From the NCBI RefSeq assembly GCF_947507565.1, contig NC_089189.1:868001-932000 (forward strand): 64,000 nucleotides of DNA, in the 5' to 3' direction. Each line of letters begins with the position of its first letter. Position 1 is the stretch's first letter. Origin of the DNA: Oscarella lobularis. Taxonomy: Eukaryota; Porifera; Homoscleromorpha; Homosclerophorida; Oscarellidae. This document shows, piece after piece, positions 10,341 through 24,374 of the stretch. The notes below the pieces were generated by a model. The model was not told where the DNA came from. It searched no databases and was given only the letters and a program-made list of their open reading frames with translations. The translations under genes and the position numbers were made by a program.

Positions 10341-12453
10341 AGGCCCTGAAGATAAAGTTGAGAGCCTAAACTTTCATTCTAAGGACCTGAAGATAAAGTT
10401 GAGGGCCTAAATTTTGATTCTAAGGACCTGAAGATAAAGTTGAGGGCCTAAACTTTGATTCTAGGGACCTGAAGATGAAGTTGACGGCCTAAATTTTGAT
10501 TCTAAGGACCTGAAGATAAAGTTGAGGGCCTAAACTCTGATTCTAAGGCCCTGAAAATAAAGTTGAGGGCCTAGACTTTGATTCTAAGGCCCTGAAGATA
10601 AAGTTGAAGGCCTAAACTTTGATTCTAAGGCCCTGAAGAGAAATTTGAAGGCCCCAACTTTGATTCTAAGGGTCTGAAGTTAAAGTTCAGGGCCAAAACT
10701 CTGATTCTAAGAACCTGAAGATAAAGTTGAAGGTCTAAACTTTGATTCTAACGGTCTGAAGTTAAAGTTCAGGGTCAAAACTCTGATTCTAAGGACCTAA
10801 GATAAAGTTGATCGCCTAAACTTTGATTCTAAGAGCCTGAAGATAAAGTTGAGGGCCTAAACTTTTATTCTAAGGGCCTGAAGATAAAGTTGAGGGCCTA
10901 GACTTTGATTCTAAGGACCTAAAGATAAAGTTGCGGGCCTAAACTCTGATTCTAAGGCGCTGAAGATAAAGTTGAGGGCCTAGACTTTGATTCTACGGCC
11001 CTGGAGATAAAGTTGAGAGACTAAACTTTGATTCTAAGGACCTGAAGATAAAGTTGAAGGCCTAAACTTTGATTCTAAGGACCTGAAGATAAAGTTGAGA
11101 GACTAAACTTTGATTCTAAGGACCTGAAGATAAAGTTGAGGGCCTAAACTTTGATTCTAAGGCCCTGAAGATAAAGTTGAACGCCTAAACTTTGATTCTA
11201 AGGGCCTGAAGATAAAGTTGAGGGCCTAAACTCCGATTCTAAGGACCTGAAGATAAAGTTGAGAGACTAAACTTTGATTCTAAGGACCTGAAGATAAAGT
11301 TGAGGGCCTAAACTTTCATTCTAAAGGCCTGAAGATAAAGTTGAGGGCCTAGACTTTGATTCTAAGGACCCGAAGATAAAGTTGAGGGCCTAAACTCTGA
11401 TTCTAAGGCCCTGAAGATAAACTTGAGGGCCTAGACTTTGATTCTAAGGCCCTGAAGATAAAGTTGAAGGCCAAAACTTTGATTCTAAGGCCCTGAAGAG
11501 AAATTTGAAGGCCCAAACTTTGATTCTAAGGGTCTGAAGTTAAAGTTCAAAGCCAAAACTCTGATTCTGAGGACCTAAGATAAAGTTGATGGCCTAAACT
11601 TTGATCCTAAGAGCCTGAAGATAAAGTTGAGGGCCTAAACTTTTATTCTAAGGGCCTGAAGATAAAGTTGAGGGCCTAGACTTTGATTCTAAGGACCTGA
11701 AGATAAAGTTGAGGGCCTAAACTCTGATTCTAAGGCCCTGAAGATAAAGTTGAGGGCCTAGACTTTGATTCTAAGGCCCTGAAGATAAAGTTGAAGGCCT
11801 AAACTTTGATTCTAAGGCCATGAAGAGAAATTTGAAGGCCCAAACTTTGATTCTAAGGGTCTGAAGTTAAAGTTCAGGGCCAAAACTGTGATTCTAAGAA
11901 CCTGAAGATAAAGTTGAAGGTCTAAACTTTGATTCTAACGGTCTGAAGTTAAAGTTCAGGGTCAAAACTCTGATTCTAAGCACCTGAAAATAAAGTTCAG
12001 GGCCTAAACTCTGATTCTAAGGACCTGAAGATAAAGTTGAGGACCTAAACTTTGATTCTAAGGATTTGAAGATAAAGTTGAGGGCCTAAACTTTGATTCT
12101 AGGGACCTGAAGATAAAGTTGAGGGCCTAAACTTTGATTCTAAGGCCCTGAAGATAAAGTTGAGGGCATAAACTTCGATTCTAAGGCCCTGAAGATAAAG
12201 ATGAGGGCCTAAACTTTGATTCTAAGGCCCTGAAGATAAAGTTGAGGGCATAAACTTCGATTTTAAGGTTCTGAAGATAAAGATGAGGGCCTAAACTTTG
12301 ATTCTAAGGTCCTAAAGATAAAGTTAAGGGCTTAAACTTTGATTCTAAGGAGCTAAAGAGAAAGTTGAGGGCCTAAACTCTGTTTCTAAGGCCCTGAAGA
12401 TAAAGTTGAGGGCCTAAACTTCGATTCTAAGGCATTGAAGATAAAGTTGAGGG
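10341..12453. repeat. Satellite family D array
   Basis: About 51 units of 41 bp, with unit subtypes (GAAGAGAAATTTGAAGGCCC, GAAGTTAAAGTTCAGGGCC, TAAACTTCGATTCTAAGG) appearing in the same order as in the D array at 14941-16276. It ends at the recurrent GAGGGC/CCAACGGG junction. Confidence 0.95.
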
Positions 12454-14939
12454 CCCAACGGGTCTCTCCTGTAATAAATTACAGCGAAATTACAGGGGCT
12501 AGCCAAAGGGTCTCTCCTGTAATAAACTACAGCGAAATTACAGGGGGTTAGCCAACGGGTCTCTCCTGTAATAAATTACAGCGAAAGTACAGGGGCTAGC
12601 CGAAAGGTCTCTCCTGTAATAAATTACAGCGAAATTACAGGGGCTAGCCAAAGGGTCTCTCCTGTAATAAACTACAGCGAAATTACAGGGGGTTAGCAAA
12701 CGGGTCTCTCCTGTAATAAACTACAGCGAAATTACAGGAGGCTAGCCAACGGGTGTCTCCTGTAATAAATTACAGCGAAATTACAGGGGGTTAGCCAACG
12801 GGTTTCTCCTGTAACAAATTAAGGCGAAATTAAAGGGGGTTAGCCAACGGGTCTCTCCTGTAATAAATTACAGCGAAATTACAGGGGGTTAGCCAACGGG
12901 TCTCTCCTGTAATAAATTAAAGCGAAATTACAGGAGTTAGCTAACGGGTATCTCCTGTAATAAATTACAGCGAAATTATAGGGGGTTAGCCAACGGGTTT
13001 CTCCTGTAATAAATTAAGGCGAAATTAAAGGGGGTTAGCCAACGGGTCTCTCCTGTAATAAATTACAGCGAAATTACAGGGGGTTAGCCAACGGGTCTCT
13101 CCTGTAATAAATTACAGCGAAATTACAGGGGGTTAGCCAACGCGTATCTCCTGTAATAAATGACAGCGAAATTACAGGGGGCTAGCCAACGGGTTTCTCC
13201 TGTAATATATTACAGCGAAATTACAGTGGGTTAGCCAAAGGGTTTCTCCTGTAATAAATTACAGCGAAATTACAGGGGGTTAGCCAAAGGATATCTCCTG
13301 TAATAAATTACAGCGAAATTACAGGGGGTTAGCCAACGGGTATCTCCTGTAATAAATTACAGCAAAATTACAGTGGGTTAGCCAACGGGTTTCTCCTGTA
13401 ATAAATTACAGCGAAATTACAGGGGGTTAGCTAACGGGTATCTCCTGTAATAAATTACAGCGAAATTACAGGGGCTAGCCAACGGGTCTCTCCTGTAATA
13501 AACTATAGCGAAATTACAGGGGCTAGCCAACGGGTCTCTCCTGTAATAAATTACAGCGAAATTACAGGGGGTTAGCCAACGGGTTTCTCCTGTAATAAAT
13601 TACAACGAAATTACAGGGGGTTAGCTAACGGGTATCTCCTGTAATAAATTACAGCGAAATTACAGGAGGTTAGCCAACGGGTATCTCCTGTAATAAATTA
13701 CAGCGAAATTACAGGGGCTAGCCAACGGGTCTCTCCTGTAATAATTTACAGCGAAATTACAGGGGGCTAGCCAACGGTTCTCTCCTGTAATAAATTACAG
13801 CGAAATTACAGGGGGCTAGCCAACGGTTCTTTCCTGTAATAAATTACAGCGAAATTACAGGGGGTTAGCCAACGGGTCTCTCCTGTAATAAATTAGAGCG
13901 AAATTACAGGGGCTAGCCAACGGGTCTCTCCTGTAATAAATTAACGCAAAATTACAGGAGGTTAGCCAACGGGTCTCTCCTGTAATAAATTACAGCGAAA
14001 TTACAGGGGGTTAGCAAACAAGTCTCTCCTGTAATAAATTACAGCGAAATTACAGGGGGTTAGCAAACAAGTCTCTCCTGTAATAAATTACAGCGAAATT
14101 ACAGGGGGCTAGCCAACGGGTCTTTCCTGTAATAAATTACAGCGAAATTACAGGGGCTAGCCAACGGGTCTCTCCTGTAATAAATTACAGCGAAATTACA
14201 GGGGCTAGCAAAAGGGTCTCTCCTGTAATAAATTACAGCGAACTTACAGGGGCTAGCCAACGGGTCTCTCCTGCAATAAATTACAGCGAATTTACAGGGG
14301 ATAGCCAACGGGTCTCTTCTGTAATAAATTACAGCGAAATTAAAGGGGGTTAGCCAACGGGTCTCACCTGTAATAAATTACAGCGAAATTACAGGGGCTA
14401 GCCAACGGGTCTCTTCTGTAATAAATTACAGCGAAATTAAAGGGGGTTAGCAAACGGGTATCTCCTGTAATAAATTACAGCGAATTTACAGGGGGCTAGC
14501 CAACGGGTCTCTCCTGTAATAAACTACAGCGAAATTACAGAAGGTTAGCCAACGGGTCTCTCCTGTAATAAATTACAGCGAAATTACAGAGGCTAGCTAA
14601 CGGGTATCTTCTGTAATAAATTACAGCGAATTTATAGGGGCTAGACAATGGGTCTCTCCTGTAATAAACTACAGCGAAATTACAGGGGGTTAGTTAACGG
14701 GTCTCTCCTGTAAAAAGTTACAGCCAAATTACAGGGGGCTAGCCAACGGGTCTCTCCTGGAATAAATTACAGAAAAATTACAGGGGCTAGACAACGGGTC
14801 TATCCTAATAATAAATTACAGCGAAATTACACGGGGTTAGCCAACGGGTATCTCCTGTAATAAATTACAGCGAAATTACAGAAGGTTAGCAAACGGGTCT
14901 CTCCTGTAATAAATTACAGCGAACTTACACGGGCTAGCT
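12454..14939. repeat. Satellite family C array
   Basis: About 51 units. The middle part copies the previous C array. The segment 14099-14308 on the minus strand is an in-frame run of 48-bp units. Ends with the ACTTACACGGGCTAGCTAA variant that marks C-to-D transitions. Confidence 0.95.
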
Positions 14940-14940
14940 A

Positions 14941-16276
14941 AAGCCCTGAAGATAAAGTTGAGAGCCTAAACTTTCATTCTAAGGACCTGAAGATAAAGTT
15001 GAGGGCCTAAATTTTGATTCTAAGGACCTGAAGATAAAGTTGAGGGCCTAAACTCTGATTCTAAGGCCCTGAAGATAAAGTTGAGAACCTAGACTTTGAT
15101 TCTAAGGCCCTGAAGATAAAGTTGAAGGCCTAAACTTTGATTCTAAGGCCCTGAAGAGAAATTTGAACGCCTAAACTTTGATTCTAAGGGCCTGAAGATA
15201 AAGTTGAGGGCCCAAACTCCGATTCTAAGGACCTGAAGATAAAGTTGAGGGCCTAAACTTTGATTCTAGGGACCTGAAGATGAAGTTGAGGGCCTAAATT
15301 TTGATTCTAAGGACCTGAAGATAAAGTTGAGGGCCTAAACTTTGATTCTAGGGACCTGAAGATGAAGTTGACGGCCTAAATTTTGATTCTAAGGACCTGA
15401 AGATAAAGTTGAGGGCCTAAACTCTGATTCTAAGGCCATGAAGATAAACTTGAGGGCCTAGTCTTTGATTCTAAGGCCCTGAAGAGAAATTTGAAGGCCC
15501 AAACTTTGATTCTAAGGGTCTGAAGTTAAAGTTCAGAGCCAAAACTCTGATTCTAAGGACCTAAGATAAAGTTGATGGCCTAAACTTTGATTCTAAGAGC
15601 CTGAAGATAAAGTTGAGGGCCTAAACTTTTATTCTAAGAGCCTGAAGATAAAGTTGAGGGCCTAGACTTTGATTCTAAGGACCTGAAGATAAAGTTGAGG
15701 GCCTAAACTCTGATTCTAAGGCCCTGAAGATAAAGTTGAGGGCCTAGACTTTGATTCTAAGGCCCTGAAGATAAAGTTGAAGGCCTAAACTTTGATTCTA
15801 AGGCCATGAAGAGAAATTTGAAGGCCCAAACTTTGATTCTAAGGGTCTGAAGTTAAAGTTCAGGGCCAAAACTCTGATTCTAAGAACCTGAAGATAAAGT
15901 TGAAGGTCTAAACTTTGATTCTAACGGTCTGAAGTTAAAGTTCAGGGTCAAAACTCTGATTCTAAGCACCTGAAGATAAAGTTGAGGGCCTAAACTCTGA
16001 TTCTAAGGACCTGAAGATAAAGTTGAGGGCCTAAACTTTGATTCTAAGGATTTGAAGATAAAGGTGAGGGCCTAAACTTTGATTCTAGGGACCTGAAGAT
16101 AAAGTTGAGGGCATAAACTTTGATTCTAAGGCCCTGAAGATAAAGTTGAGGGCATAAACTTCGATTCTAAGGCCCTGAAGATAAAGATGAGGGCCTAAAC
16201 TTTGATTCTAAGGCCCTGAAGATAAAGTTGAGGGCCTAAACTTCGATTCTAAGGCATTGAAGATAAAGTTGAGGGC
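14941..16276. repeat. Satellite family D array
   Basis: About 33 units; the subtype order matches part of the D array at 10341-12453 with some internal deletion, consistent with duplication of a composite C-D block. Confidence 0.95.
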
Positions 16277-17826
16277 CCAACGGGTCTCTCCTGTAATAAA
16301 TTACAGCGAAATTACAGGGGCTAGCCAAAGGGTCTCTCCTGTAATAAACTACAGCGAAATTACAGGGGGTTAGCCAACGGGTCTCTCCTGTAATAAACTA
16401 CAGCGAAAGTACAGGGGCTAGCCGAAGGGTCTCTCCTGTAATAAATTACAGCGAAATTACAGGGGCTAGCCAAAGGGTCTCTCCTGTAATAAACTACAGC
16501 GAAATTACAGGGGGTTAGCAAACGGGTCTCTCCTGTAATAAACTACAGCGAAATTACAGGAGGCTAGCCAACGGGTGTCTCCTGTAATAAATTACAGCGA
16601 AATTATAGGGGGTTAGCCAACGGGTCTCTCCTGTAATAAATTACAGCCAAATTAAAGAGGCTAGCCAACGGGTCACTCCTGTAATAAACTACAGCGAAAT
16701 TACAGGGGCTAGCCAACGGGTCTCTCCTGTAATAAATTACAGCGAATTTACAGGGGGTTAGTAAACGGGTCTCTCCTGTAATAAATTACAGCGAAATTAC
16801 AGGGGGTTAGCAAACGGGTCTCTCCTGTAATAAATTACAGCGAAATTACTGGGGCTAGCCAAAGGGTCTCTCCTGTAATAAATTACAGCGAATTTACAGG
16901 GGGTTAGTAAACGGGTATCTCCTGTAATAAATTACAGCAAAATTACAGGAGGTTAGCCAACGGGTCTCTCCTGTAATAAATTACAGCGAAATTACAGGGG
17001 GTTAGCAAACAAGTCTCTCCTGTAATAAATTACAGCGAAATTACAGGTGGCTAGCCAACGGGTCTTTCCTGTAATAAATTACAGCGAAATTACAGGGGCT
17101 AGCCAACGGGTCTCTCCTGTAATAAATTACAGCGAACTTACAGGGGCTAGCCAACGGGTCTCTCCTGCAATAAATTACAGCGAAGTTACAGGGGGCTAGC
17201 CAACGGGTCTCTCATGTAATAAATTACAGCGAATTTACAGGGGCTAGCCAACGGGTCTCTTCTGTAATAAATTACAGCGAAATTAAGGGGGGTTAGCCAC
17301 TCCTGTAATAAATTACAGCGAAATTACAGGGAGTTAGCAAACGGGTATCTCCTGTAATAAATTACAGCGAATTTACAGGGGGCTAGCCAACGGGTCTCTC
17401 CTGTAATAAACTACAGCGAAATTACAGGGGGTTAGCCAACGGGTCTCTCCTGTAATAAATTACAGCGAAATTACAGAGGCTAGCTAACGGGTATCTCCTG
17501 TAATAAATTACAGCGAATTTATAGGGGCTAGCCAATGGGTCTCTCCTGTAATAAACTACAGCAAAATTACAGGGGGTTAGTCAACGGGTCTCTCCTGGAA
17601 TAAATTACAGCCAACTTACAGGGGGCTAGCCAACGGGTCTCTCCTGTAAAAAGTTACAGCCAAATTACAGGGGGCTAGCCAACGGGTCTCTCCTGGAATA
17701 AATTACAGCGAAATTACAGGGGCTAGACAACGGGTCTATCCTAATAATAAATTACAGCGAAATTACACGGGGTTAGCCAACGGGTCTCTCCTGTAATAAA
17801 TTACAGCGAACTTACACGGGCTAGCG
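16277..17826. repeat. Satellite family C array
   Basis: About 32 units. It carries variants such as GTCAACGGGTCTCTCCTGGA and TCTATCCTAATAATAAATTA, which recur at the right ends of the next three C arrays. Confidence 0.95.
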
Positions 17827-18671
17827 AAGGCCCTGAAGATAAAGTTGAGAGCCTAAACTTTCATTCTAAGGACCTGAAGATAAAGTTGAGGGCCTAAACT
17901 TTGATTCTAAGAGCCTGAAGATAAAGTTGAGGGCATAAACTTCGATTTTAAGGTTCTGAAGATAAAGATAAGGGCCTAAACTTTGATTCTAAGGTCCTAA
18001 AGATAAAGTTAAGGGCTTAAACTTTGATTCTAAGGAGCTAAAGATAAAGTTGAGGGCCTAAACTCTGTTTCAAAGGCCCTGAAGATAAAGTTGAGGGCCT
18101 AAACTTTGATTCTAAGGCCCTGAAGATAAAGTTGAGGGCATAAACTTCGATTCTAAGGCCCTGAAGATAAAGATGAGGGCCTAAACTTTGATTCTAAGGC
18201 CCTGAAGATAAAGTTGAGGGCATAAACTTCGATTTTAAGGTTCTGAAGATAAAGATGAGGGCCTAAACTTTGATTCTAAGGTCCTAAAGATAAAGTTAAG
18301 GGCTTAAGCTTTGATTCTAAGGAGCTAAAGATAAAGTTGAGGGGCTAAACTCTGTTTCTAAGGCCGTGAAGATAAAGTTGAGGGCCTAAACTTTGATTCT
18401 AAGGCCCTGAAGATAAAGTTGAGGGCATAAACTTCGATTCTAAGGCCCTGAAGATAAAGATGAGGGCCTAAACTTTGATTCTAAGGCCCTGAAGATAAAG
18501 TTGAGGGCATAAACTTCGATTTTAAGGTTCTGAAGATAAAGATGAGGGCTTAAACTTTGATTCTAAGGAGCTAAAGATAAAGTTGAAGGCCTAAACTCTG
18601 TTTCTAAGGCCCTGAAGATAAAGTTGAGGGCCTAAACTTCGATTCTAAGGCATTGAAGATAAAGTTGAGGG
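17827..18671. repeat. Satellite family D array
   Basis: About 21 units containing a repeated sub-block: GGCATAAACTTCGATTTTAA followed by GGTTCTGAAG. The sub-block occurs three times here and again in the D arrays at 19310, 21375, 30280 and 32780. Confidence 0.95.
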
Positions 18672-19309
18672 CCCAACGGGTCTCTCCTGTAATAAATTAC
18701 AGCGAAATTACAGGGGCTAGCCAAAGGGTCTCTCCTGTAATAAATTACAGCGAATTTACAGGGGGTTAGTAAACGGGTATCTCCTGTAATAAATTACAGC
18801 GAATTTACAGGAGGTTAGCCAACGGGTCTCTCCTGTAATAAATAACAGCAAAATTACAGGAGGTTAGCCAACGGGTCTCTCCTGTAATAAATTACAGCGA
18901 AATTACAGGGGGTTAGCAAACAAGTCTCTCCTGTAATAAATTACAGCGAAATTACAGGTGGCTAGCCAACGGGTCTTTCCTGTAATAAATTACAGCGAAT
19001 TTATTGGGGCTAGCCAATGGGTCTCTCCTGTAATAAACTACAGCAAAATTACAGGGGGTTAGTCAACGGGTCTCTCCTGGAATAAATTACAGCCAACTTA
19101 CAGGGGGCTAGCCAACGGGTCTCTCCTGTAAAAAGTTACAGCCAAATTACAGGGGGCTAGCCAACGGGTCTCTCCTGGAATAAATTACAGCGAAATTACA
19201 GGGGCTAGACAACGGGTCTATCCTAATAATAAATTACAGCGAAATTACACGGGGTTAGCCAACGGGTCTCTCCTGTAATAAATTACAGCGAACTTACACG
19301 GGCTAGCGA
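18672..19309. repeat. Satellite family C array
   Basis: About 13 units; a shortened version of the C array at 16277-17826, sharing its right-hand end almost base for base. Confidence 0.95.
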
Positions 19310-19866
19310 AGGCCCTGAAGATAAAGTTGAGAGCCTAAACTTTCATTCTAAGGACCTGAAGATAAAGTTGAGGGCCTAAACTTTGATTCTAAGAGCCTGA
19401 AGATAAAGTTGAGGGCATAAACTTCGATTTTAAGGTTCTGAAGATAAAGATGAGGGCCTAAACTTTGATTCTAAGGTCCTAAAGATAAAGTTAAGGGCTT
19501 AAACTTTGATTCCAAGGAGCTAAAGATAAAGTTGAGGGCCTAAACTCTGTTTCTAAGGCCGTGAAGATAAAGTTGAGGGCCTAAACTTTGATTCTAAGGC
19601 CCTGAAGATAAAGTTGAGGGCATAAACTTCGATTCTAAGGCCCTGAAGATAAAGATGAGGGCCTAAACTTTGATTCTAAGGCCCTGAAGATAAAGTTGAG
19701 GGCATAAACTTCGATTTTAAGGTTCTGAAGATAAAGATGAGGGCCTAAACTTTGATTCTAAGGAGCTAAAGATAAAGTTGAAGGCCTAAACTCTGTTTCT
19801 AAGGCCCTGAAGATAAAGTTGAGGGCCTAAACTTCGATTCTAAGGCATTGAAGATAAAGTTGAGGG
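19310..19866. repeat. Satellite family D array
   Basis: About 14 units; a near copy of 17827-18671 with one sub-block fewer. Confidence 0.95.
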
Positions 19867-21374
19867 CCCAACGGGTCTCTCCTGTAATAAATTACAGCGA
19901 AATTACAGGGGCTAGCCAAAGGGTCTCTCCTGTAATAAATTACAGCGAATTTACAGGGGGTTAGTAAACGGGTCTCTCCTGTCATAAATTACAGCGAATT
20001 TACAGGGGGTTAGCCAACGGGTCTCTCCTGTAATAAATTACAGCCAAATTACAGGAGGTTAGCCAACGGGTCTCTCCTGTAATAAATTACAGCGAAATTA
20101 CAGGGGGTTAGCAAACAAGTCTCTCCTGTAATAAATTACAGCGAAATTACAGGTGGCTAGCCAACGGGTCTTCCCTGTAATAAATTACAGCGAAATTACA
20201 GGGGGTTAGCAACTCCTGTAATCAATTACAGCGAAATTACAGGGGGTTAGCAAACGGGTATCTCCTGTAATAAATTACAGCGAATTTACAGGGGGTTAGC
20301 CAACGGGTCTCTACTGTAATAAATTACAGCGAATTTACAGGGGGCTAGCCAACGGGTCTCTCCTGTAATAAACTACAGCGAAATTACAGGGGGTTAGCCA
20401 ACGGGTCTCTCCTGTAATAAATTACAGCGAAATTACAGAGGCTAGCTGACGGGTATCTCCTGTAATAAATTACAGCGAATTTATAGGGGCTAGCCAATGG
20501 GTCTCTCCTGTAATAAACTACAGCAAAATTACAGGGGGTTAGTCAACGGGTCTCTCCTGGAATAAATTACAGCCAACTTACAGGGGGCTAGCCAACGGGT
20601 CTCTCCTGTAAAAAGTTACAGCCAAATTACAGGGGGCTAGCCAACGGGTCTCTCCTGGAATAAATTACAGCGAAATTACAGGGGCTAGACAACGGGTCTA
20701 TCCTAATAATAAATTACTGCGAAATTAAACGGGGTTAGCCAACGGGTATCTCCTGTAATAAATTACAGCGAAATTACAGAGGTTAGCTAACGGGTATCTC
20801 CTGTAATAAATTACAGAGAAATGACAGGGAGTTAGCAAACGGGTATCTCCTGTAATAAATTACAGCGAATTTACAGGAGGCTAGCCAACGGGTCTCTCCT
20901 GTAATAAACTACAGCGAAATTACATGGGGTTAGCCAACGGGTCTCTCCTGTAATAAATTACAGCGAAATTACAGAGGCTAGCTAACGGGTATCTCCTGTA
21001 ATAAATTACAGCGAATTTATAGGGGCTAGCCAATGGGTCTCTCCTGTAATAAACTACAACGAAATTACACGGGGTTAGTCAACGGGTCTCTCCTGGAATA
21101 AATTACAGCCAACTTACAGGGGGCTAGCCAACGGGTCTCTCCTGTAAAAAGTTACAGCCAAATTACAGGGGGCTAGCCAACGGGTCTCTCCTGGAATAAA
21201 ATACAGCGAAATTACAAGGGCTAGACAACGGGTCTATCCTAATAATAAATTACAGCGAAATTACACGGAGTTAGCCAACGGGTATCTCCTGTAATAAATT
21301 ACAGCGAAATTACAGGGGGTTAGCCAACGGGTCTCTCCTGTAATAAATTACAGCGAACTTACACGCGCTAGCGA
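19867..21374. repeat. Satellite family C array
   Basis: About 31 units. The right-hand segment with the TCTATCCTAATAATAAATTA variant is present twice (near 20695 and 21233), indicating an internal duplication of roughly 540 bp. Confidence 0.95.
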
Positions 21375-21686
21375 AGGCCCTGAAGATAAAGTTGAGAGCC
21401 TAAACTTTCATTCTAAGGACCTGAAGATAAAGTTGAGGGCCTAAACTTTGATTCTAAGAGCCTGAAGATAAAGTTGAGGGCATAAACTTCGATTTTAAGG
21501 TTCTGAAGATAAAGATGAGGGCCTAAACTTTGATTCTAAGGTCCTAAAGATAAAGTTAAGGGCTTAAACTTTGATTCTAAAGAGCTAAAGATAAAGTTGA
21601 GGGCCTAAACTCTGTTTCTAAGGCCCTGAAGATAAAGTTGAGGGCCTAAACTTCGATTCTAAGGCATTGAAGATAAAGTTGAGGGC
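21375..21686. repeat. Satellite family D array (short)
   Basis: About seven and a half units; the shortest D block, with the same left and right junction sequences as its longer relatives. Confidence 0.95.
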
Positions 21687-23682
21687 CCAACGGGTCTCTC
21701 CTGTAATAAATTACAGCGAAATTACAGGGGCTAGCCAAAGGGTCTCTCCTGTAATAAACTACAGCGAAATTACAGGGGGTTAGCCAACGGGTCTCTCCTG
21801 TAATAAATTACAGCGAATTTACAGGGGCTAGCCAACGGGTCTCTCCTGTAATAAATTACAGCGAATTTACAGGGGGTTAGTAAACGGGTCTCTCCTGTAA
21901 TAAATTACAGCGAAATTACAGGGGGTTAGCAAACGGGTCTCTCCTGTAATAAATTACAGCGAAATTACTGGGGCTAGCCAAAGGGTCTCTCCTGTAATAA
22001 ATTACAGCGAATTTACAGGGGGTTAGTAAACGGGTATCTCCTGTAATAAATTACAGCGAATTTACAGGGGGTTAGCCAACGGGTATCTCCTGTAATAAAT
22101 TACAGCAAAATTACAGGAGGTTAGCCAACGGGTCTCTCCTGTAATAAATTACAGCGAAATTACAGGGGGTTAGCAAACAAGTCTCTCCTGTAATAAATTA
22201 CAGCGAAATTACAGGGGGCTAGCCAACGGGTCTTTCCTGTAATAAATTACAGCGAAATTACAGGGGCTAGCCAACGGGTCTCTCCTGTAATAAATTACAG
22301 CGAAATTACAGGGGCTAGCAAAAGGGTCTCTCCTGTAATAAATTACAGCGAACTTACAGGGGCTAGCCAACGGGTCTCTCCTGTAATAAATTACAGCGAA
22401 GTTACCGGGGGCTAGCCAACGGGTCTCTCATGTAATAAATTAAAGCGAATTTACAGGGACTAGCCAACGGGTCTCTTCTGTAATAAATTACAGCGAAATT
22501 ACAGGGGGTTAGCCAACGGGTCTCTCCTGTAATAAATTACAGCGAAATTACAGAGGCTAGCTAACGGGTATCTCTTGTAATAAATTACAGCGAAATTACA
22601 GGGGGTTAGCCAAAGGGTCTCTCCTGTAATAAATTACAGCGAATTTACAGGGGGTTAGTAAACGGGTATCTCCTGTAATAAATTACAGCGAATTTACAGG
22701 GGGTTAGCCAACGGGTATCTCCTGTAATAAATTACAGCAAAATTACAGGAGGTTAGCCAACGGGTCTCTCCTGTAATAAATTACAGCGAAATTACAGGGG
22801 GTTAGCAAACAAGTCTCTCCTGTAATAAATTACAGCGAAATTACAGGGGGCTAGCCAACGGGTCTTTCCTGTAATAAATTACAGCGAAATTACAGGGGCT
22901 AGCCAACGGGTCTCTCCTGTAATAAATTACAGCGAAATTACAGGGGCTAGCAAAAGGGTCTCTCCTGTAATAAATTACAGCGAACTTACAGGGGCTAGCC
23001 AACGGGTCTCTCCTGTAATAAATTACAGCGAAGTTACCGGGGGCTAGCCAACGGGTCTCTCATGTAATAAATTAAAGCGAATTTACAGGGACTAGCCAAC
23101 GGGTCTCTTCTGTAATAAATTACAGCGAAATTACAGGGGGTTAGCCAACGGGTCTCTCCTGTAATAAATTACAGCGAAATTACAGAGGCTAGCTAACGGG
23201 TATCTCCTGTAATAAATTACAGCGAAATTACAGGGGGTTAGCAAACGGGTATCTCCTGTAATAAATTACAGCGAATTTACAGGAGGCTAGCCAACGGGTC
23301 TCTCCTGTAATAAACTACAGCGAAATTACAGGGGGTTAGCCAACGGGTCTCTCCTGTAATAAATTACAGCGAAATTACAGAGACTAGCTAACGGGTATCT
23401 CCTGTAATAAATTACAGCGAATTTATAGGGGCTAGCCAATGGGTCTCTCCTGTAATAAACTACAGCGAAATTACAGGGGGTTAGTCAACGGGTCTCTCCT
23501 GGAATAAATTGCAGCGAAATTACAGGGGCTAGACAACGGGTCTATCCTAATAATAAATTACAGCGAAATTACACGGGGTTAGCCAACGGGTATCTCCTGT
23601 AATAAATTACAGCGAAATTACAGGGGGTTAGCCAACGGGTCTCTCCTGTAATAAATTACAGCGAACTTACACGGGCTAGCTA
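21687..23682. repeat. Satellite family C array
   Basis: About 41 units. A block of roughly 600 bp (GCAAACAAG, then CTTACAGGGGC, then GTTACCGGGGGC variants) occurs at about 22170-22560 and again at about 22805-23190. Confidence 0.95.
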
Positions 23683-24374
23683 AGGCCCTGAAGATAAAGT
23701 TGAGAGCCTAAACTTTCATTCTAAGGACTTGAAGATAAAGTTGAGGGTCTAAACTTTGATTCTAAGGGCCTGAAGATAAAGTTGAGGTCCTAAACTTTGA
23801 TTCTAAGGACCTGAAGATAAAGTTGAGGGCCTAAACTTTGATTCTAAGGAGCTAAAGATAAAGTTGAGGGCCTAAACTCTAATTCTAAGACCCTGAAGAT
23901 AAAGTTGAAGGCCCAAACATTGATTCTAAGGGCCTGAAGATAAAGGTCATGGCCAAAACTCTGATTCTAAGGACCTGAAGATAAAGTTGAGGGCCTAAAC
24001 TTTGATTCTAAGGACCTGAAGATAAAGTTGAGGGCCTAAACTTTGATTCTAAGGAGCTAAAGATAAAGTTGAGGGCCTAAACTCTAATTCTAAGACCCTG
24101 AAGATAAAGTTGAAGGCCCAAACATTGATTCTAAGGGCCTGAAGATAAAGGTCATGGCCAAAACTCTGATTCTAAGGACCTGAAGATAAAGTTGAGGGCC
24201 TAAACTTTGATTCTAAGGCCCTGAAGGTAAAGTTGAACGCCTAAACTTTGATTCTAAGGGCCTGAAGATAAAGTTGAGGGCCTAAACTCCGATTCTAAGG
24301 ACCTGAAGCTAAAGTTGAGAGACTAAACTTTGATTCTAAGGACCTGAAGATAAAGTTGAGGGCCTAAACTTTGA
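23683..24374. repeat. Satellite family D array ending in a fusion to family A
   Basis: About 17 units. A block containing AAGGTCATGGCC appears twice (near 23944 and 24149). The array ends inside a unit at TTTGATTC, where the next base continues as CCGGCAGGCGG of family A. This is the only D-to-A junction in the window. Confidence 0.95.
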
